NCBI RefSeq assembly: GCF_003946175.1
Contig: NZ_RHOK01000011.1
Span: 31,285-95,284, forward strand
Direction of reading: 5' to 3'
DNA: 64,000 nucleotides
Source: Lacticaseibacillus suibinensis
GTDB taxonomy: Bacteria; Bacillota; Bacilli; Lactobacillales; Lactobacillaceae
The notes under the pieces were generated by a model. The model worked only from the letters and a program-made list of their open reading frames with translations. It was not told the DNA's origin and did no database searches. A program made the translations under genes and the position numbers. Below are positions 9,036-19,307 of the stretch, piece after piece; position 1 is the first letter of the stretch; each line of letters opens with the position of its first letter.

Positions 9036-9257
9036 TTAAGCGCCGTAATTAGAATCCTCAACCACCGTCACATTGGCGGCTTGAGGGCCTTTCGCGCCTT
9101 CAACAATAACAAACTTCACTTTTTGGCCAGCGGCGAGCGACTTGAACCCGCCACCTAGAATAGCCGAAAAGTGGACATAGATATCCTGACTACCATCTTC
9201 AGGGACGATGAAACCGTAGCCCTGCTTTTCGTTAAACAACCGGACGCGGCCTAACAT
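9036..9257 (-). CDS. Cold-shock domain protein
   Basis: 73 residues covering one cold-shock OB fold. RNP1 is KQGYGFI and RNP2 is IYVHFSAI, both with the aromatic residues needed to stack on single-stranded RNA or DNA. It should act as an RNA chaperone. It starts 2 bases after the ileS stop, so it is probably co-transcribed from ileS, and ends at the bidirectional terminator. The RNP1 sequence and acidic-poor N-terminus ([11 protein letters not shown]) are slightly off the usual MxxGTVKWFN pattern. Confidence 0.9.
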   Translation of the reverse strand: MLGRVRLFNEKQGYGFIVPEDGSQDIYVHFSAILGGGFKSLAAGQKVKFVIVEGAKGPQAANVTVVEDSNYGA

Positions 9258-9259
9258 GA

Positions 9260-12046
9260 TTAGGCCTCAAAGCCGTTGGTCACGGCTTCTGGGAAGTTTG
9301 CCGCCACAATCTTGGCACAACGCGCACACAAGGTTGGGAAGCGGTCATCACTGCCCACATCAGTCGTGGTCATGCGGCAGCGCTGGCACACATCGCCGGC
9401 TGCATGCGCGACCACAATCGCACCATCGTCAAACGAAACCGCATCAGCCGGCACGGCAGCGTCCTCAGCCGCAACTGTGAAGCCACTGGTGATCAAAAGC
9501 TGCATCACATTGGCATCCAGCCCAGCGAGCAGTGCGCGTAAGGCGGGCTTTGGATAAACCGTCACCGCCGCTTCCATGGACTTACCAATTAACTTGGCAT
9601 CGCGGGCCATTTCCAAACTCTTTTGGACTTCAGCACGGAACGCCATGAAGGCCCCCCACTGCTTCAGCAGTGCTTCACCATTAGCAAAGTTTTGGGCACT
9701 CGGCAAATTGCTGAGCGCGGCGTAAGCTTCCGGCTGGCGCAGATATGGCCAAACCTCTTCCGCCGTGTGGGAAAGAATTGGCGTCAGCAGCTTGGTCAAG
9801 TCAACCAAGGCCCGGAACATCACAGTTTGCATCTGGCGCCGGGCCAAACTATTTTCGGCTTCAATGTAAACCACGTCTTTGGCAAAGTCGAGGTAGAAGG
9901 CCGACAGATCGTTCACCAAGAAGTTGGAGATAGTCTTTTCCACGGTGGCAAAGTCATAGCGGTCGTAAGCGGCCTTGGCCGCTTCAATCACCTGATTCAG
10001 ACGGACCATCAGATACTGATCGACGCTACCGAGTTGGTCGTAAGCAACGATGTCCTTAGCTTCATCAAAATCACTCGTGTTGGCGATCATGAAGCGCAAG
10101 GTGTTACGAATCTTGCGGTAAGCCTCTGAAGTCTGGGCAAAATTGTCCATCGACACGCGGACATCAGAAGAAGAATCCACCGTGGCCGCCCATAAGCGGA
10201 TGATTTCAGCGCCGTACTGCTTTTCCACGACATCTGGGGCAATCGTGTTGCCCAAGGACTTGGACATCTTGCGGCCTTGACCATCTAAGGTGAAGCCTTG
10301 CGATAAGACCTGCTTGTAAGGGGCCTTGCCGCGCGCTGCCACGCTGGTGATGATACTGGAGTTGAACCACCCCCGGTACTGATCAGAACCTTCCAGATAC
10401 AAATCAGCTGGATAAGTCAGTTCCGGCCGTGCTTCAACGACGCCAGACCAAGAAGAGCCAGAGTCAAACCACACATCCATGATGTCGGTTTCCTTGGTGA
10501 ACTCGCCATGCGGGGAGTGTTCATTGGTGTAGCCTTCAGGCAGCAAGTCCTTGGCCTCGCGCTGCGACCACACAATCGAGCCATATTGGCCGAACAAATC
10601 GGCAACATGATCAATCGTGGCTTTTTCCAAGATTGGGGTGCCGTCTTCGGCATAGAAAATCGGTAGCGGCACACCCCAAGCGCGCTGACGGGAAATCACC
10701 CAGTCGCCGCGGTCTCTAATCATATTGTACAGGCGGGTCTTCCCCCATTCTGGCGTGAACTGCACGTGATGGATGGCAGCCAAAATCTGCTCGCGGAAGG
10801 CATCGACTGAGGCAAACCATTGCGTGGTGGCCCGGAAAATCACTGGTTTCTTAGTCCGCCAGTCATGCGGATACGAGTGCGTGAAGAAGTCGAGCTTTAG
10901 CAGTGCCCCTTTTTCCTCTAAGGCTTTGGTCACCATGGGGTTGGCCTTGTCGTAGAACACGCCGGTAAAGCCAGGCGCGTCTTCGGTCATAAAGCCCTTT
11001 TCATCGACCACAGACACCACTGGCAGGTCATATTTCATGCCGGCCTTGTAGTCATCTTCACCATGACCAGGCGCGGTGTGGACTAGGCCGGTCCCGGAAT
11101 CAAGCGTCACATGATCGCCTAAGATCACTAAGCTGGTACGATCATACAGCGGGTGCTGGGCGGTCATGCGGTCCATTTCCTTGCCGCTAAAGGTCTTCAA
11201 GATTTCAACGTCCTGCCAGCCCAGCGCCTCTTTGACCACCGGCAAGCGTTCGGCGGCGACCACATACTTCTTGCCATCGGCTGCCACCTGGGCGTATTCA
11301 AAGCGCGGGTTAACTGCAATCCCGTAGTTGGCGGGAATGGTCCAAGGGGTGGTGGTCCAAATAATGAAACTGGTATCGCTGTCCAGCAAGCACTTGCCAT
11401 CAACCACCTTGAAGGCGACATAAATCGAAGGTGATTTCACATCATGGTATTCGATTTCCGCTTCCGCTAAAGTGGATTCGGAACTCCAGGACCAATAAAC
11501 CGGCTTCAAACCATGATAGATATAGCCTTTTTCCGCCATGGCGCCAAAGACCCGAATTTCCGCTTCTTCAAACTTCGGCTGCAAGGTGATATAAGGATGC
11601 TCCCAGTCGCCCAGTACCCCCAGGCGCTTGAAATCGGTGCGCTGCTTATCGATTTCCTTCATCGCAAACTGGCGGCACAGTTCCCGGTAGTCCGCCATGC
11701 TCATTTCCTTGCGGTGGACGCCTTTTTTGGCCAGCTGCTGTTCAATTGGCAAGCCGTGCGTATCCCAGCCAGGCACATATGGCGCGCGGAACCCATTCAT
11801 GCTCTTATAGCGCACAATGATATCCTTCGAGATCTTGTTGAGCGCGTGGCCCATGTGGATGTTCCCGTTCGCAAATGGCGGGCCATCATGCAAAATGAAG
11901 GTGGGTTTGCCTTCATTCGCTTTTTGGCGTTCTTGGTACAAGTGATTTTCTTCCCAGGCTTCCTGCATCTTTGGTTCTTTATTCGGCAAGCCGGCGCGCA
12001 TTTTGAAATCAGTTTTGCCCAAATTCAATGTGTCTTTGACTTTCAT
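9260..12046 (-). CDS. ileS: Isoleucyl-tRNA synthetase
   Basis: 928 residues, normal length for bacterial IleRS. The class I signature HMGH is at 64-67 ([17 protein letters not shown]) and KMSKS follows about residue 600 ([10 protein letters not shown]). The large CP1 editing insert lies between them, and the C-terminus has a four-cysteine zinc site (CQRC...CARC). The start is ATG 12046 behind GAGAGGAG; the longer frame runs into the leader. A T-box leader precedes it. It is the last large gene of the division cluster, a common position in lactobacilli. Confidence 0.97.
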   Translation of the reverse strand: MKVKDTLNLGKTDFKMRAGLPNKEPKMQEAWEENHLYQERQKANEGKPTFILHDGPPFANGNIHMGHALNKISKDIIVRYKSMNGFRAPYVPGWDTHGLPIEQQLAKKGVHRKEMSMADYRELCRQFAMKEIDKQRTDFKRLGVLGDWEHPYITLQPKFEEAEIRVFGAMAEKGYIYHGLKPVYWSWSSESTLAEAEIEYHDVKSPSIYVAFKVVDGKCLLDSDTSFIIWTTTPWTIPANYGIAVNPRFEYAQVAADGKKYVVAAERLPVVKEALGWQDVEILKTFSGKEMDRMTAQHPLYDRTSLVILGDHVTLDSGTGLVHTAPGHGEDDYKAGMKYDLPVVSVVDEKGFMTEDAPGFTGVFYDKANPMVTKALEEKGALLKLDFFTHSYPHDWRTKKPVIFRATTQWFASVDAFREQILAAIHHVQFTPEWGKTRLYNMIRDRGDWVISRQRAWGVPLPIFYAEDGTPILEKATIDHVADLFGQYGSIVWSQREAKDLLPEGYTNEHSPHGEFTKETDIMDVWFDSGSSWSGVVEARPELTYPADLYLEGSDQYRGWFNSSIITSVAARGKAPYKQVLSQGFTLDGQGRKMSKSLGNTIAPDVVEKQYGAEIIRLWAATVDSSSDVRVSMDNFAQTSEAYRKIRNTLRFMIANTSDFDEAKDIVAYDQLGSVDQYLMVRLNQVIEAAKAAYDRYDFATVEKTISNFLVNDLSAFYLDFAKDVVYIEAENSLARRQMQTVMFRALVDLTKLLTPILSHTAEEVWPYLRQPEAYAALSNLPSAQNFANGEALLKQWGAFMAFRAEVQKSLEMARDAKLIGKSMEAAVTVYPKPALRALLAGLDANVMQLLITSGFTVAAEDAAVPADAVSFDDGAIVVAHAAGDVCQRCRMTTTDVGSDDRFPTLCARCAKIVAANFPEAVTNGFEA

Positions 12047-12064
12047 AGCGACTCCTCTCTTCCA

Positions 12065-12272
12065 TACAAAAAACACCCGTCCCGATTAGGACGAGTGTTC
12101 ACTCGTGGTACCACCTAAGTTCGAGCTAAAAATTAGCTCCTTCAGCAATCGATAACGGGATTACCCGGCGCAAGGCTTCGCTGAACTGATACCGTCAATT
12201 GACTTGCACCGGGCTTCCACCATTCCCAGTTCGCTGTGGCAAGGGGCAACTGCCGACTTGTGTTCAGGCGTG
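12065..12272 (-). promoter_or_regulatory. T-box leader of ileS (isoleucine)
   Basis: The minus strand carries the T-box sequence AGGTGGTACCACG (12117-12105), followed by a terminator stem ACACTCGTCC / GGGACGGGTGT and six T (12100-12069). Upstream are the stem I features: AG bulge (AGCGA) and a distal loop region. The likely specifier is ATC (12191-12189), an isoleucine codon followed by A. Uncharged tRNA-Ile would favour read-through into ileS. Confidence 0.93.
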
Positions 12273-12279
12273 ATTGATT

Positions 12280-12993
12280 TTAATCTTGATCAGATTCAAC
12301 TGGCGCTTCGCTAGTGGCAGGGCCATCCGTTGGCGCATCAGTTTCTGGTTCATCTGTCGGGAAAACAATTTCGGTAAACTTGGTTTGACCGTCGGTGTCT
12401 TCAGCCGCCTCTGAGTTTACAGAATCTGACGCCTCGTTGTCAAGCGGCGCTGGTGTTTTGACCTGGGCCGGATCTAGGTATTCGGCTGATTCTGTGGTGC
12501 TAGCCAACAAGTCTTTCCATTCTGGGCTCTTGACCACTTCCAACTGCGATTCCAGCATCACTTGCAGGCGCTGGCGGAAGACGCGGGTCTGCCGCTTAAG
12601 GTCTTCGGTTTCCACCGTGATCTTCTTGGCCTTATCCGAAGCATCGCCAACGATATGGTTGGCCTTGTCGGTAGCATCCGTCAGCATGTCCTGAGAGGTC
12701 TTTTCGGCTTTCTGCTGAATCAAGGCGGCTTCGGTTTCCGCATTCTTCTTGACCTTATCGGCGGCTTCTTGCGCCACAATAATCGACTGGTTCAAGGCAT
12801 CCTTCAGGTCAGTGAAGTACTTATTCTTGTCTTGGGCCTCTTGCAGCGCTTTTTCGGTTTCTTCATTTTGCTTCAACAGCGCCGTGTAGTCTTTGATGAT
12901 CTGCGACAGAAAATCGTTGACCTGGTCTTGATCATACCCGTGGAAGCGAACGTTGAATTCCTTATTGTGAATATCTAGTGGACTTAATGCCAT
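12280..12993 (-). CDS. divIVA: Cell-division protein DivIVA
   Basis: 237 residues. The N-terminal membrane-curvature domain is clear (MALSPLDIHNKEFNVRFHGY...DQVNDFLSQI), followed by a coiled coil to about residue 170. An acidic Asp/Glu/Thr-rich tail follows that is longer than in Bacillus. It localises to curved membrane at septa and poles and recruits partners there. A GAGGAGG ribosome site precedes the ATG. Order ylmH-divIVA-ileS is typical. Confidence 0.95.
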   Translation of the reverse strand: MALSPLDIHNKEFNVRFHGYDQDQVNDFLSQIIKDYTALLKQNEETEKALQEAQDKNKYFTDLKDALNQSIIVAQEAADKVKKNAETEAALIQQKAEKTSQDMLTDATDKANHIVGDASDKAKKITVETEDLKRQTRVFRQRLQVMLESQLEVVKSPEWKDLLASTTESAEYLDPAQVKTPAPLDNEASDSVNSEAAEDTDGQTKFTEIVFPTDEPETDAPTDGPATSEAPVESDQD

Positions 12994-13033
12994 GGTGGTA
13001 CCTCCTCGTTATTGGGCCTGCTTAGCGCAGACG

Positions 13034-13813
13034 TTATTTGTGAATGACCTCAGTGGCCAAGCGCTGCTTACCTTTTTTGCTGATGCCGAGCAAGGCTGTG
13101 ATGCGAACGCGGCCGAACCCGCGCACCGAAATCAGATCCGCTTGCCCCACTGGTTCATCAGGGCGCGTCATCACCTCAAAGTTCAGGCGCACTTTTTGGG
13201 CTTCAACTAGGGCCTTCGCCCGCGCCCGCGACATGCTGAAAGCGTGAGCCACCAAGCTATCCAGCCGCAAGGTGGTGACGGAAAATTCAAGCGGCTGCCA
13301 GTCATTGGCTGGTGTGACCACCTGATCGAGGCCAATGGGTTCAAGCCGGACGCCAATCCGGCCAATTTTGGTGATATTGCTTTGGACCCAATCACTCATC
13401 GTCTGCGTGGTAAACAGTTGCCAGCGCTGACCATCCGTGATGATATCGCCGAAAGCCGTGCGTTTGATGCCCGCATTGGCCATGGTGCCCAGCACATTGC
13501 TGTGATGCATTTCCGCAAATTTTTCCGGATAGTTGATTTCTAAAGGTGCGACCTCAAAATCAATCAAATCCGGCGCGAAATACGCTGGGGCAAAAATGAT
13601 ACGCGCCCGTTCAGCGCCAATATAGCCGCCAAAAACATGGCATTTCACATCGCCATCACTGCCGGTCAGCACCCGGGCAATGTGGATCTGACGCGGATCC
13701 AGAAAATCTGTCAGCACCGGCCGATACTCGGTGGCCGCTAAATTCAAATGTTCGGCCAGTTCATCAATCAGCGGGGCCTCGTCTTTGCGAAAATGCTGAT
13801 AAATGGCATCCAT
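13034..13813 (-). CDS. ylmH: YlmH, S4-domain RNA-binding protein
   Basis: 259 residues. The N-terminal part carries the FLDPRQIHIARVL pattern of YlmH, and the C-terminal ~75 residues form an S4 RNA-binding domain (RLDSLVAHAFSMSRARAKALVEAQKVRLNF). Family members bind the ribosome and have been implicated in rescue of stalled 50S-peptidyl-tRNA complexes. Start overlaps the ylmG stop by one base (TAATG type), so translation is coupled. Confidence 0.92.
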   Translation of the reverse strand: MDAIYQHFRKDEAPLIDELAEHLNLAATEYRPVLTDFLDPRQIHIARVLTGSDGDVKCHVFGGYIGAERARIIFAPAYFAPDLIDFEVAPLEINYPEKFAEMHHSNVLGTMANAGIKRTAFGDIITDGQRWQLFTTQTMSDWVQSNITKIGRIGVRLEPIGLDQVVTPANDWQPLEFSVTTLRLDSLVAHAFSMSRARAKALVEAQKVRLNFEVMTRPDEPVGQADLISVRGFGRVRITALLGISKKGKQRLATEVIHK

Positions 13814-14097
13814 CAGGACATCACCCGCATCAAAATCGCATTAAAAATGGTGTTTAAGCCACCGCGCAAAAGATCCAGCACGAAAAAGGCAATCAGCGGT
13901 GAAAAGTCGAGCCCCAAAATCGGCGGAATGATGCGAAACAGGTTCAGCCACGGGCCAACCACGCGGCCCAGCAACTGGCCGAACCGGGATTGATACGCCC
14001 CAGGAAACCAGGACATCAATACATAAATCACCATCAGCACCATGTACACATACAAGGCATCATTAATAATCGTAAATAACCAAGCTAATGCGGTCAA
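13813..14097 (-). CDS. ylmG: YlmG/YggT-family membrane protein
   Basis: 94 residues with two YggT-type hydrophobic hairpins. The first ends in the conserved YVLMSWFPGAYQSRFGQ segment, and the second has RIIPPILGLDFSPLIAFFVLD. Membrane protein of unclear role near the divisome. Between sepF and ylmH as in other Firmicutes. Confidence 0.9.
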   Translation of the reverse strand: MTALAWLFTIINDALYVYMVLMVIYVLMSWFPGAYQSRFGQLLGRVVGPWLNLFRIIPPILGLDFSPLIAFFVLDLLRGGLNTIFNAILMRVMS

Positions 14098-14108
14098 ACA
14101 GACGCCTC

Positions 14109-14573
14109 CTAGCCTAAATCGATGTCGTCATCAGTGCCCAATGTGGCCGCCAAGCTGCCATCAATCTGGAAGTTCGCCGGGGTGACCAGAAAGATCATTT
14201 GCCCGATGCGCTTGATTTCACCATGAATGGCAAACACCGTGCCGGTCAGAAAATCAACGATGCGGGTGGCATCAGCTGATTCGATCTGGTCAAAGTTGAC
14301 CACGACAGCCCGGTTGTTCATTAAGTGGTTCCCGATTTCTTTGGCATCAGAGTAAATGCGTGGTTCATACACCACGATTTTGGCGGTTTTTTCCGTTGGT
14401 TCGCCCATCGCCACCACTTTGTTCGTGCGATAGTTGGGCTTGGCCGCAGGTTTCGCCTGCGGCGCGGGACTGGCTGGGGCGACCGTTTCCGTCGGCCCAC
14501 TGGTCAAATCATCCTCATCGGGATCCATCGCAAAGAATTGACTAAATTTGTTGCCGATTTTTTCAAGCACCAT
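14109..14573 (-). CDS. sepF: SepF, FtsZ-interacting division protein
   Basis: 154 residues. The N-terminal amphipathic membrane-binding helix is MVLEKIGNKFSQFF, then a variable linker, then the SepF beta/alpha domain (KIVVYEPRIYSDAKEIGNHL...VVNFDQI...RIVDFLTGTVFAI). It tethers FtsZ to the membrane. I chose ATG 14573, which has AGGAGG just upstream and restores the expected N-terminus. No ylmE homologue lies between ftsZ and sepF, unlike Bacillus. Confidence 0.95.
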   Translation of the reverse strand: MVLEKIGNKFSQFFAMDPDEDDLTSGPTETVAPASPAPQAKPAAKPNYRTNKVVAMGEPTEKTAKIVVYEPRIYSDAKEIGNHLMNNRAVVVNFDQIESADATRIVDFLTGTVFAIHGEIKRIGQMIFLVTPANFQIDGSLAATLGTDDDIDLG

Positions 14574-14612
14574 ATGCTTTCCTCCTGACCTGGCGTTCTG
14601 CACCAGATAGAC

Positions 14613-14657
14613 AAAAACCGATACCAGCAGACGCCTAAGCGTGTCGCTAGTGATCGG
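14613..14657 (-). terminator. Terminator-like hairpin between ftsZ and sepF
   Basis: On the minus strand CCGATCAC.AGC / GCTGGTATCGG pair imperfectly around a short loop and are followed by TTTTTG. It may attenuate read-through from ftsZ into sepF rather than stop it fully. Confidence 0.6.
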
Positions 14658-14690
14658 CTTGGCGCAAGCGCCTAGAGCTTAGGCTGGTGA

Positions 14691-15905
14691 TTATTGCCGC
14701 CGCAGCTTGAAGAATGGCGGCTGGTCATCGCCATCGTCAGGCTTGGCCTGATCATCTGGCTGACTTTCGAAGATATCGAACTCCTGCTTCTTCACATGGT
14801 CGAAATCCGCATCTTTCTCAGCTGGCTTGTCGCTGGCTTTCGGTTCGCGGCGCAAATCCCAGTGCACAAAAGGATCATCGGCACTCTTGGCTGGCGCTTC
14901 TGTTGCCGGGCGCGCAGCTGGGCGGCGGCGATTGTTATCCTGCGCCCCGCCTTCATCGATGCCGGTCGCAATGACTGTGACCACCACTTCATCGCCCAGG
15001 TCTTCGTTGATCGAAGTCCCGAAGATGATGTTGACGTCGCTAGAAGCTGCTTGCGCCACAATGTCAGAAGCGTCCTGGGCTTCAAACAAGGACAAGTCTG
15101 GGCCGCCGGTAATGTTGAGCAAAACGTTCTTGGCGCCATCGATGGAAACTTCCAGCAGCGGGCTGGAAATGGCCTTCTTGGTCGCCTCGACGGTGCGGGT
15201 TTCGCCAGTAGCAGAACCAATACCCATCAGCGCGGTGCCTTGGTTGGCCATGACGGTTTTGACATCGGCGAAGTCCAAGTTGACATAGCCCGGGCTGGTA
15301 ATCAAATCGGAAATCCCTTGCACCCCTTGGCGGAGCACATTATCAGCGGCATGGAAGGCTTCCAGCATTGGGGTCTTCTTGTCCACGATTTCCAGTAAGC
15401 GGTTGTTGGCGATAATCACCAAAGTGTCCACTTGTTCTTTCAGCTGAGCGATGCCTTCAGCGGCGTTTTTTGCGCGCTTCGGGCCTTCGAATGTGAAGGG
15501 CCGGGTCACCACGCCAACAGTCAAAGCGCCAAGGTCCTTGGCCACTTTGGCCACCACTGGCGCCGCACCGGTACCGGTGCCGCCGCCCATCCCGCAGGTG
15601 ACAAAAATCATGTCAGCCCCGGTCAAGGCATTTTGGATGGCCTCTTCGCTTTCTTCAGCCGCTTTTTGGCCCACATCAGGGGTGGAACCAGCGCCAAGGC
15701 CGCGGGTCAATTTCGGGCCGAGCTGAATCTTGGTTTCGGCATCCGAGTTGGACAAGGCCTGCACATCGGTGTTAGCGGCGATGAATTCAACGCCTTTGAC
15801 GTCTTCGGAGATCATGCGGTTCACGGCATTACCGCCGGCGCCGCCAACCCCGATGACCTTGATCACTGCACCGGTATCTTTATCTGTATCAAGTGAGAAT
15901 TCCAT
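14691..15905 (-). CDS. ftsZ: Cell-division GTPase FtsZ
   Basis: 404 residues. The tubulin-type GTP site GGGTGTG is at 107-113, and the N-terminal [13 protein letters not shown] and the T7-loop region ([11 protein letters not shown]) are intact. The C-terminal linker is Asp/Lys/Pro-rich and ends in [12 protein letters not shown], matching the FtsA/SepF-binding tail. Polymerises into the Z ring. AGGAGG ribosome site. Directly downstream of ftsA (22-base gap). Confidence 0.98.
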   Translation of the reverse strand: MEFSLDTDKDTGAVIKVIGVGGAGGNAVNRMISEDVKGVEFIAANTDVQALSNSDAETKIQLGPKLTRGLGAGSTPDVGQKAAEESEEAIQNALTGADMIFVTCGMGGGTGTGAAPVVAKVAKDLGALTVGVVTRPFTFEGPKRAKNAAEGIAQLKEQVDTLVIIANNRLLEIVDKKTPMLEAFHAADNVLRQGVQGISDLITSPGYVNLDFADVKTVMANQGTALMGIGSATGETRTVEATKKAISSPLLEVSIDGAKNVLLNITGGPDLSLFEAQDASDIVAQAASSDVNIIFGTSINEDLGDEVVVTVIATGIDEGGAQDNNRRRPAARPATEAPAKSADDPFVHWDLRREPKASDKPAEKDADFDHVKKQEFDIFESQPDDQAKPDDGDDQPPFFKLRRQ

Positions 15906-15927
15906 TGTCGTTCCTCCTAAATAGGGT

Positions 15928-17220
15928 TTATTCGAAGAAATTGCCGAAGAAGCGTTTCAAAGCTGAAGCCTTTTTCGGTTCATCGCTGGTGGGTTCAGCG
16001 GGTTTAGTCGGCACCTTCGTTGGCGTCTGGGTCGCTGGCCGCTCGTTGGCAGCCGGCGGATTAGGTAAGACGCTGGCGACCAACAAATCGATGTCCGTCA
16101 GCTGCGAAGCGTAGGTGATAAGACCCAGCGCCGCGGTGAAAGCCGGGTGCCGTAAACCCATTGCATCTGGGATATACCGCTTCACCGGATGCTGGAACAC
16201 ATCCTGGGCCAGTTCGGTAATCCCAGGCAGCGCCGCATTGCCGCCGGTAATGACAATGCCACCAGGCAACGCGAAAGCATCAACGGCCTGCAAGGCTTCA
16301 TTCAAGCGGGTCAAGATCTGTGTGAGCCGCGCTTCAATGATTTCGGCCAAATACTTCTCTGACACCATGATGGGTTCGGTTTTGCCCACCACTGCCACTG
16401 GGAACGTATTATCTTCGTGAGTGGCTAAGGAATCGGCAGTGCCGTAGTCGCGCTTGAGCTTTTCCGCATCAGCGTAACCGGTATTCAGCACCACGGAAAT
16501 GTCCTTGGTGACGTACTCGCCACCTTCTTGATCGACATCGGTGAACTTCAGCTTATGGTCATGAATGACGGCTGCAGTCGACTGGCCGCCGCCTAAGTCA
16601 ATCAGAATGGTACCAAAATCTGCTTCGCCATCACTTAAGGCCACTTGCGCTTGCGCCAGCGGGGAAACAACCACATTGCGCAAGGTCAAGCCGGCTTTTT
16701 CAATCGCCTTTTTCGTGTTATGTAACACCGTTTTCGGCGCGGTGAACAAGATGCCGTGCATTTCCAGGCGCACCCCGATCATGCCGCGGGGATCTTTGAT
16801 GTCGTCAAACCCGTCAACAATAAACTCGGTTGGCGTTAAGGATAACATCTCCCGCTCTGGCGGGAGGTTCCGGACCAAGGCCGCGGCCGCCACCGCGCGC
16901 ACGTCGTTGTCGGTGATTTCTTTACTTTGATCGCCGACTGCAATCATCCCGGTGACGCTTTCGATTTGCAGCATGTTCGCTGGGACCCCAACGACGACTT
17001 GTTGGATCTTGATACTTGCTTTTTCTTCCGCTTGACTGACGGCTTGCCGAATTGCTTCAGCGGCCTTGTCAATATCCACGATCACGCCGCGCGATAACCC
17101 TTGCGACCTGGAACTGCCCACGCCAATAATGTTCAGCTGACCTTGCACAAGCTCGGCCACAATCACTTTTATTGAGGTGGTCCCGATATCAAGCCCTACA
17201 TAGATGTCTTGATTTTCCAT
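15928..17220 (-). CDS. ftsA: Cell-division actin homologue FtsA
   Basis: 430 residues with the actin-fold phosphate motifs DIGTTSIKV at the start, [13 protein letters not shown] in the middle and [10 protein letters not shown] late. The C-terminal amphipathic helix [15 protein letters not shown] anchors it to the membrane, and a Pro/Thr-rich linker of ~30 residues precedes the helix. The start is ATG 17220, 10 bases after AGGAGG; the GTG at 17226 lies too close. A 124-base spacer separates it from divIB and includes a minus TAAGAT hexamer that could be an internal promoter. Confidence 0.97.
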   Translation of the reverse strand: MENQDIYVGLDIGTTSIKVIVAELVQGQLNIIGVGSSRSQGLSRGVIVDIDKAAEAIRQAVSQAEEKASIKIQQVVVGVPANMLQIESVTGMIAVGDQSKEITDNDVRAVAAAALVRNLPPEREMLSLTPTEFIVDGFDDIKDPRGMIGVRLEMHGILFTAPKTVLHNTKKAIEKAGLTLRNVVVSPLAQAQVALSDGEADFGTILIDLGGGQSTAAVIHDHKLKFTDVDQEGGEYVTKDISVVLNTGYADAEKLKRDYGTADSLATHEDNTFPVAVVGKTEPIMVSEKYLAEIIEARLTQILTRLNEALQAVDAFALPGGIVITGGNAALPGITELAQDVFQHPVKRYIPDAMGLRHPAFTAALGLITYASQLTDIDLLVASVLPNPPAANERPATQTPTKVPTKPAEPTSDEPKKASALKRFFGNFFE

Positions 17221-17344
17221 GACCACGGAACCTCCTTGCTACCTGTTTTTTAATAATTAGATGAGAAAACATAACGCTGAATTTATCTTACCACACGAAC
17301 CCGTCATTTGCGCCGCCATATCGGCAAAAGCCGGCGTTTTTCGC

Positions 17345-18178
17345 CTATTTTGCCGTTTTGGCTGGATAAGGGGTGAAAAATGCCCCCACTTCCAGGTCCA
17401 CCGTGCCTTTCGTTGTCACCTGCGCCACGATGCTCGGGTAGTAAGCAATCTTTTTGGCCACGGTGCGACTATCAGCCACCACGGTGTTACCATCGGTCAT
17501 CGTCAGCGTGATTTGATAAGGATTACCGTCGCCGCGGCTAGCATCCACTTCCGAAGTGGCCCGCCGCACCGCCGGCGGAAACTTGGCGACGGCTTTGGCC
17601 AACGCCGCGGCCTCTTTCACCGTGAAACCGGAAAAAACCGGGTAGTTCGCTAGTGGGGTTTTCGTCTTGGCTTTAATCAAAGTGCCATTGGCCAAAATCA
17701 TTTGATACCGCTTATTGGCCAGGCGGTAGCCGATGGGCTCATGCTCCTTCACCGTAATGGTGACCTGATCAACGGCCTGCACTTTGACCTGGGCCGAGGC
17801 AATTTGCGGCAGTGCTTGCTTGATACGCGTGAGATAACGCTGCGGATGCAGCAGCACGCTGGGAATCAGAACACGATTAGACAGCGTACTGGCATCAATG
17901 ACCTGCTGAATCGGCACATTCTCAGTGCCATTGACACTGACCTGTTGCACCTTGGCCACTGGGGACATCAGATAGCCAAACCCAGCGAGGAGTAAGACTA
18001 ACGGCGCGGTGACCAGGATGATATTGCGCGTGCGTTGGTGCCGTCTGAAACTGGTGAGCGTCGGTAGCGGCAGATTGCGCTGCTTAGGATGGCGCCTTTT
18101 TTTGGCTTGCTTAGCCTGGTAGGCTTCCCACGGCGTCAAGGGATCAGCTTTTTTGCGTGCAGAATGAAACCATGCCAC
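17345..18178 (-). CDS. divIB: Cell-division protein DivIB/FtsQ
   Basis: 277 residues. A basic cytoplasmic N-terminus (about 1-58) is followed by one membrane span (ILVTAPLVLLLAGFGYLM), then an extracellular POTRA domain (VQQVSVNGTENVPIQQV) and the FtsQ/DivIB beta domain. Part of the DivIB-DivIC-FtsL complex that regulates septal peptidoglycan synthesis. Position between murG and ftsA is standard. Confidence 0.95.
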   Translation of the reverse strand: MAWFHSARKKADPLTPWEAYQAKQAKKRRHPKQRNLPLPTLTSFRRHQRTRNIILVTAPLVLLLAGFGYLMSPVAKVQQVSVNGTENVPIQQVIDASTLSNRVLIPSVLLHPQRYLTRIKQALPQIASAQVKVQAVDQVTITVKEHEPIGYRLANKRYQMILANGTLIKAKTKTPLANYPVFSGFTVKEAAALAKAVAKFPPAVRRATSEVDASRGDGNPYQITLTMTDGNTVVADSRTVAKKIAYYPSIVAQVTTKGTVDLEVGAFFTPYPAKTAK

Positions 18179-18209
18179 TGTGAGTCACCTCCTAACTGTG
18201 AATGAACGA

Positions 18210-19307
18210 TTAACGGGCGATGGCTTCCTGCAGCACCGCAATCAACTGATCGGCGGCGTCAGGCACCCCCATGTTTTTGGCGGCTTTAGCCATGGCTTGC
18301 AGTCTGGTATCATCAGCCATCAGCGCCGTGATTTGACTGGCAAAGTTGGTATCTAATTCGGGTTCGGTGATCATCAAAGCCGCCCCACCATCAGCCAAAC
18401 TCTTGGCATTCACGTACTGGTGGTTATGGGTGACATTCGGACTGGGAATCAACACGCTCGGCAAACCCAAGGCGGTTAATTCCGCGAGGCTCGTGGCGCC
18501 GCTGCGGCCAATGACTAAGCTCACATCTGGCAAAATCGCCGGCATGTCATCGACATAAGGCACCACCTTAACGTTTTCGGGAACGTGCTTCAGTTGATTC
18601 TTGATCCGGCCGTAATGGCGATTACCGGTCACAAATAGCGTCTGGAAATCAGCTCGGCCAAAAGCCGGTAAGGCCTGAACCGCCGCCGCATTGATTTTTG
18701 GGGCGCCGCGCGAGCCACCAAAAATCAGCAGTGTCCGCTTGTGCGGGTCGAGTCCAAAGTCCGCTAACCGCTCATTGGGCCGAAGCCCTGCGACTTGTTG
18801 GGCCCTGGGATTACCAGTCAGTACCACTTTTTTGGCCGGAAACGCACTGGCCACTTCAGGAAAGGTGATGGCTATGCGATCGACAAAGCGAGCCAAGAAT
18901 TTATTGGTGACGCCGGCCACCGAGTTCTGCTCGTGAATCACCGTGGGCACGTGATGGGTCGCCGCTGCAAACAGCACCCCGGCCGAGACATAACCACCGG
19001 TGCCCACCACGACATCGGGTTTGAAGGCCTTGACCATTTTGGTCGCTTTATTCATGGAACCCACAAACAGCCCCAGCGTTTGGACGTTAGTTTTGACGCC
19101 GGCCAAGTTTAGCTTGCGTTTGAAACCCTGCAGCGGCAAGGTTTCAAAGGGAATCTTGGCGTTGGGCACAATGCGGCTCTCCAGCCCTTTTTCGGTCCCC
19201 ACATACATCACTGCGTCCAAAAGCCCGCGTTCTTGCAGGCGCTGAATTAAGGCCAAGGCCGGGTAAATGTGGCCGCCAGTGCCGCCACCGGAAATCATCA
19301 GGCGCAT
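18210..19307 (-). CDS. murG: MurG, UDP-GlcNAc:lipid I N-acetylglucosaminyltransferase
   Basis: 365 residues, GT28/GT-B fold. The N-terminal glycine loop is MISGGGTGGHIYPALAL, with the second glycine motif FGGSRGAPKIN and the donor-site SLVIGRSGATSLAELTALGLPSVLIP. Makes lipid II at the inner membrane. Its ATG follows the murD stop with no gap. Confidence 0.97.
   Translation of the reverse strand: MRLMISGGGTGGHIYPALALIQRLQERGLLDAVMYVGTEKGLESRIVPNAKIPFETLPLQGFKRKLNLAGVKTNVQTLGLFVGSMNKATKMVKAFKPDVVVGTGGYVSAGVLFAAATHHVPTVIHEQNSVAGVTNKFLARFVDRIAITFPEVASAFPAKKVVLTGNPRAQQVAGLRPNERLADFGLDPHKRTLLIFGGSRGAPKINAAAVQALPAFGRADFQTLFVTGNRHYGRIKNQLKHVPENVKVVPYVDDMPAILPDVSLVIGRSGATSLAELTALGLPSVLIPSPNVTHNHQYVNAKSLADGGAALMITEPELDTNFASQITALMADDTRLQAMAKAAKNMGVPDAADQLIAVLQEAIAR

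Noticed and set aside
11513..12118. 201-aa plus-strand frame opposite ileS
   Set aside because: Shadow of the ileS coding sequence and leader; product has no family features.
17280..17344. Terminator between divIB and ftsA
   Set aside because: Small stems (GGCG/CGCC, GGC/GCC) occur but without a T run after them; read-through to ftsA is expected.
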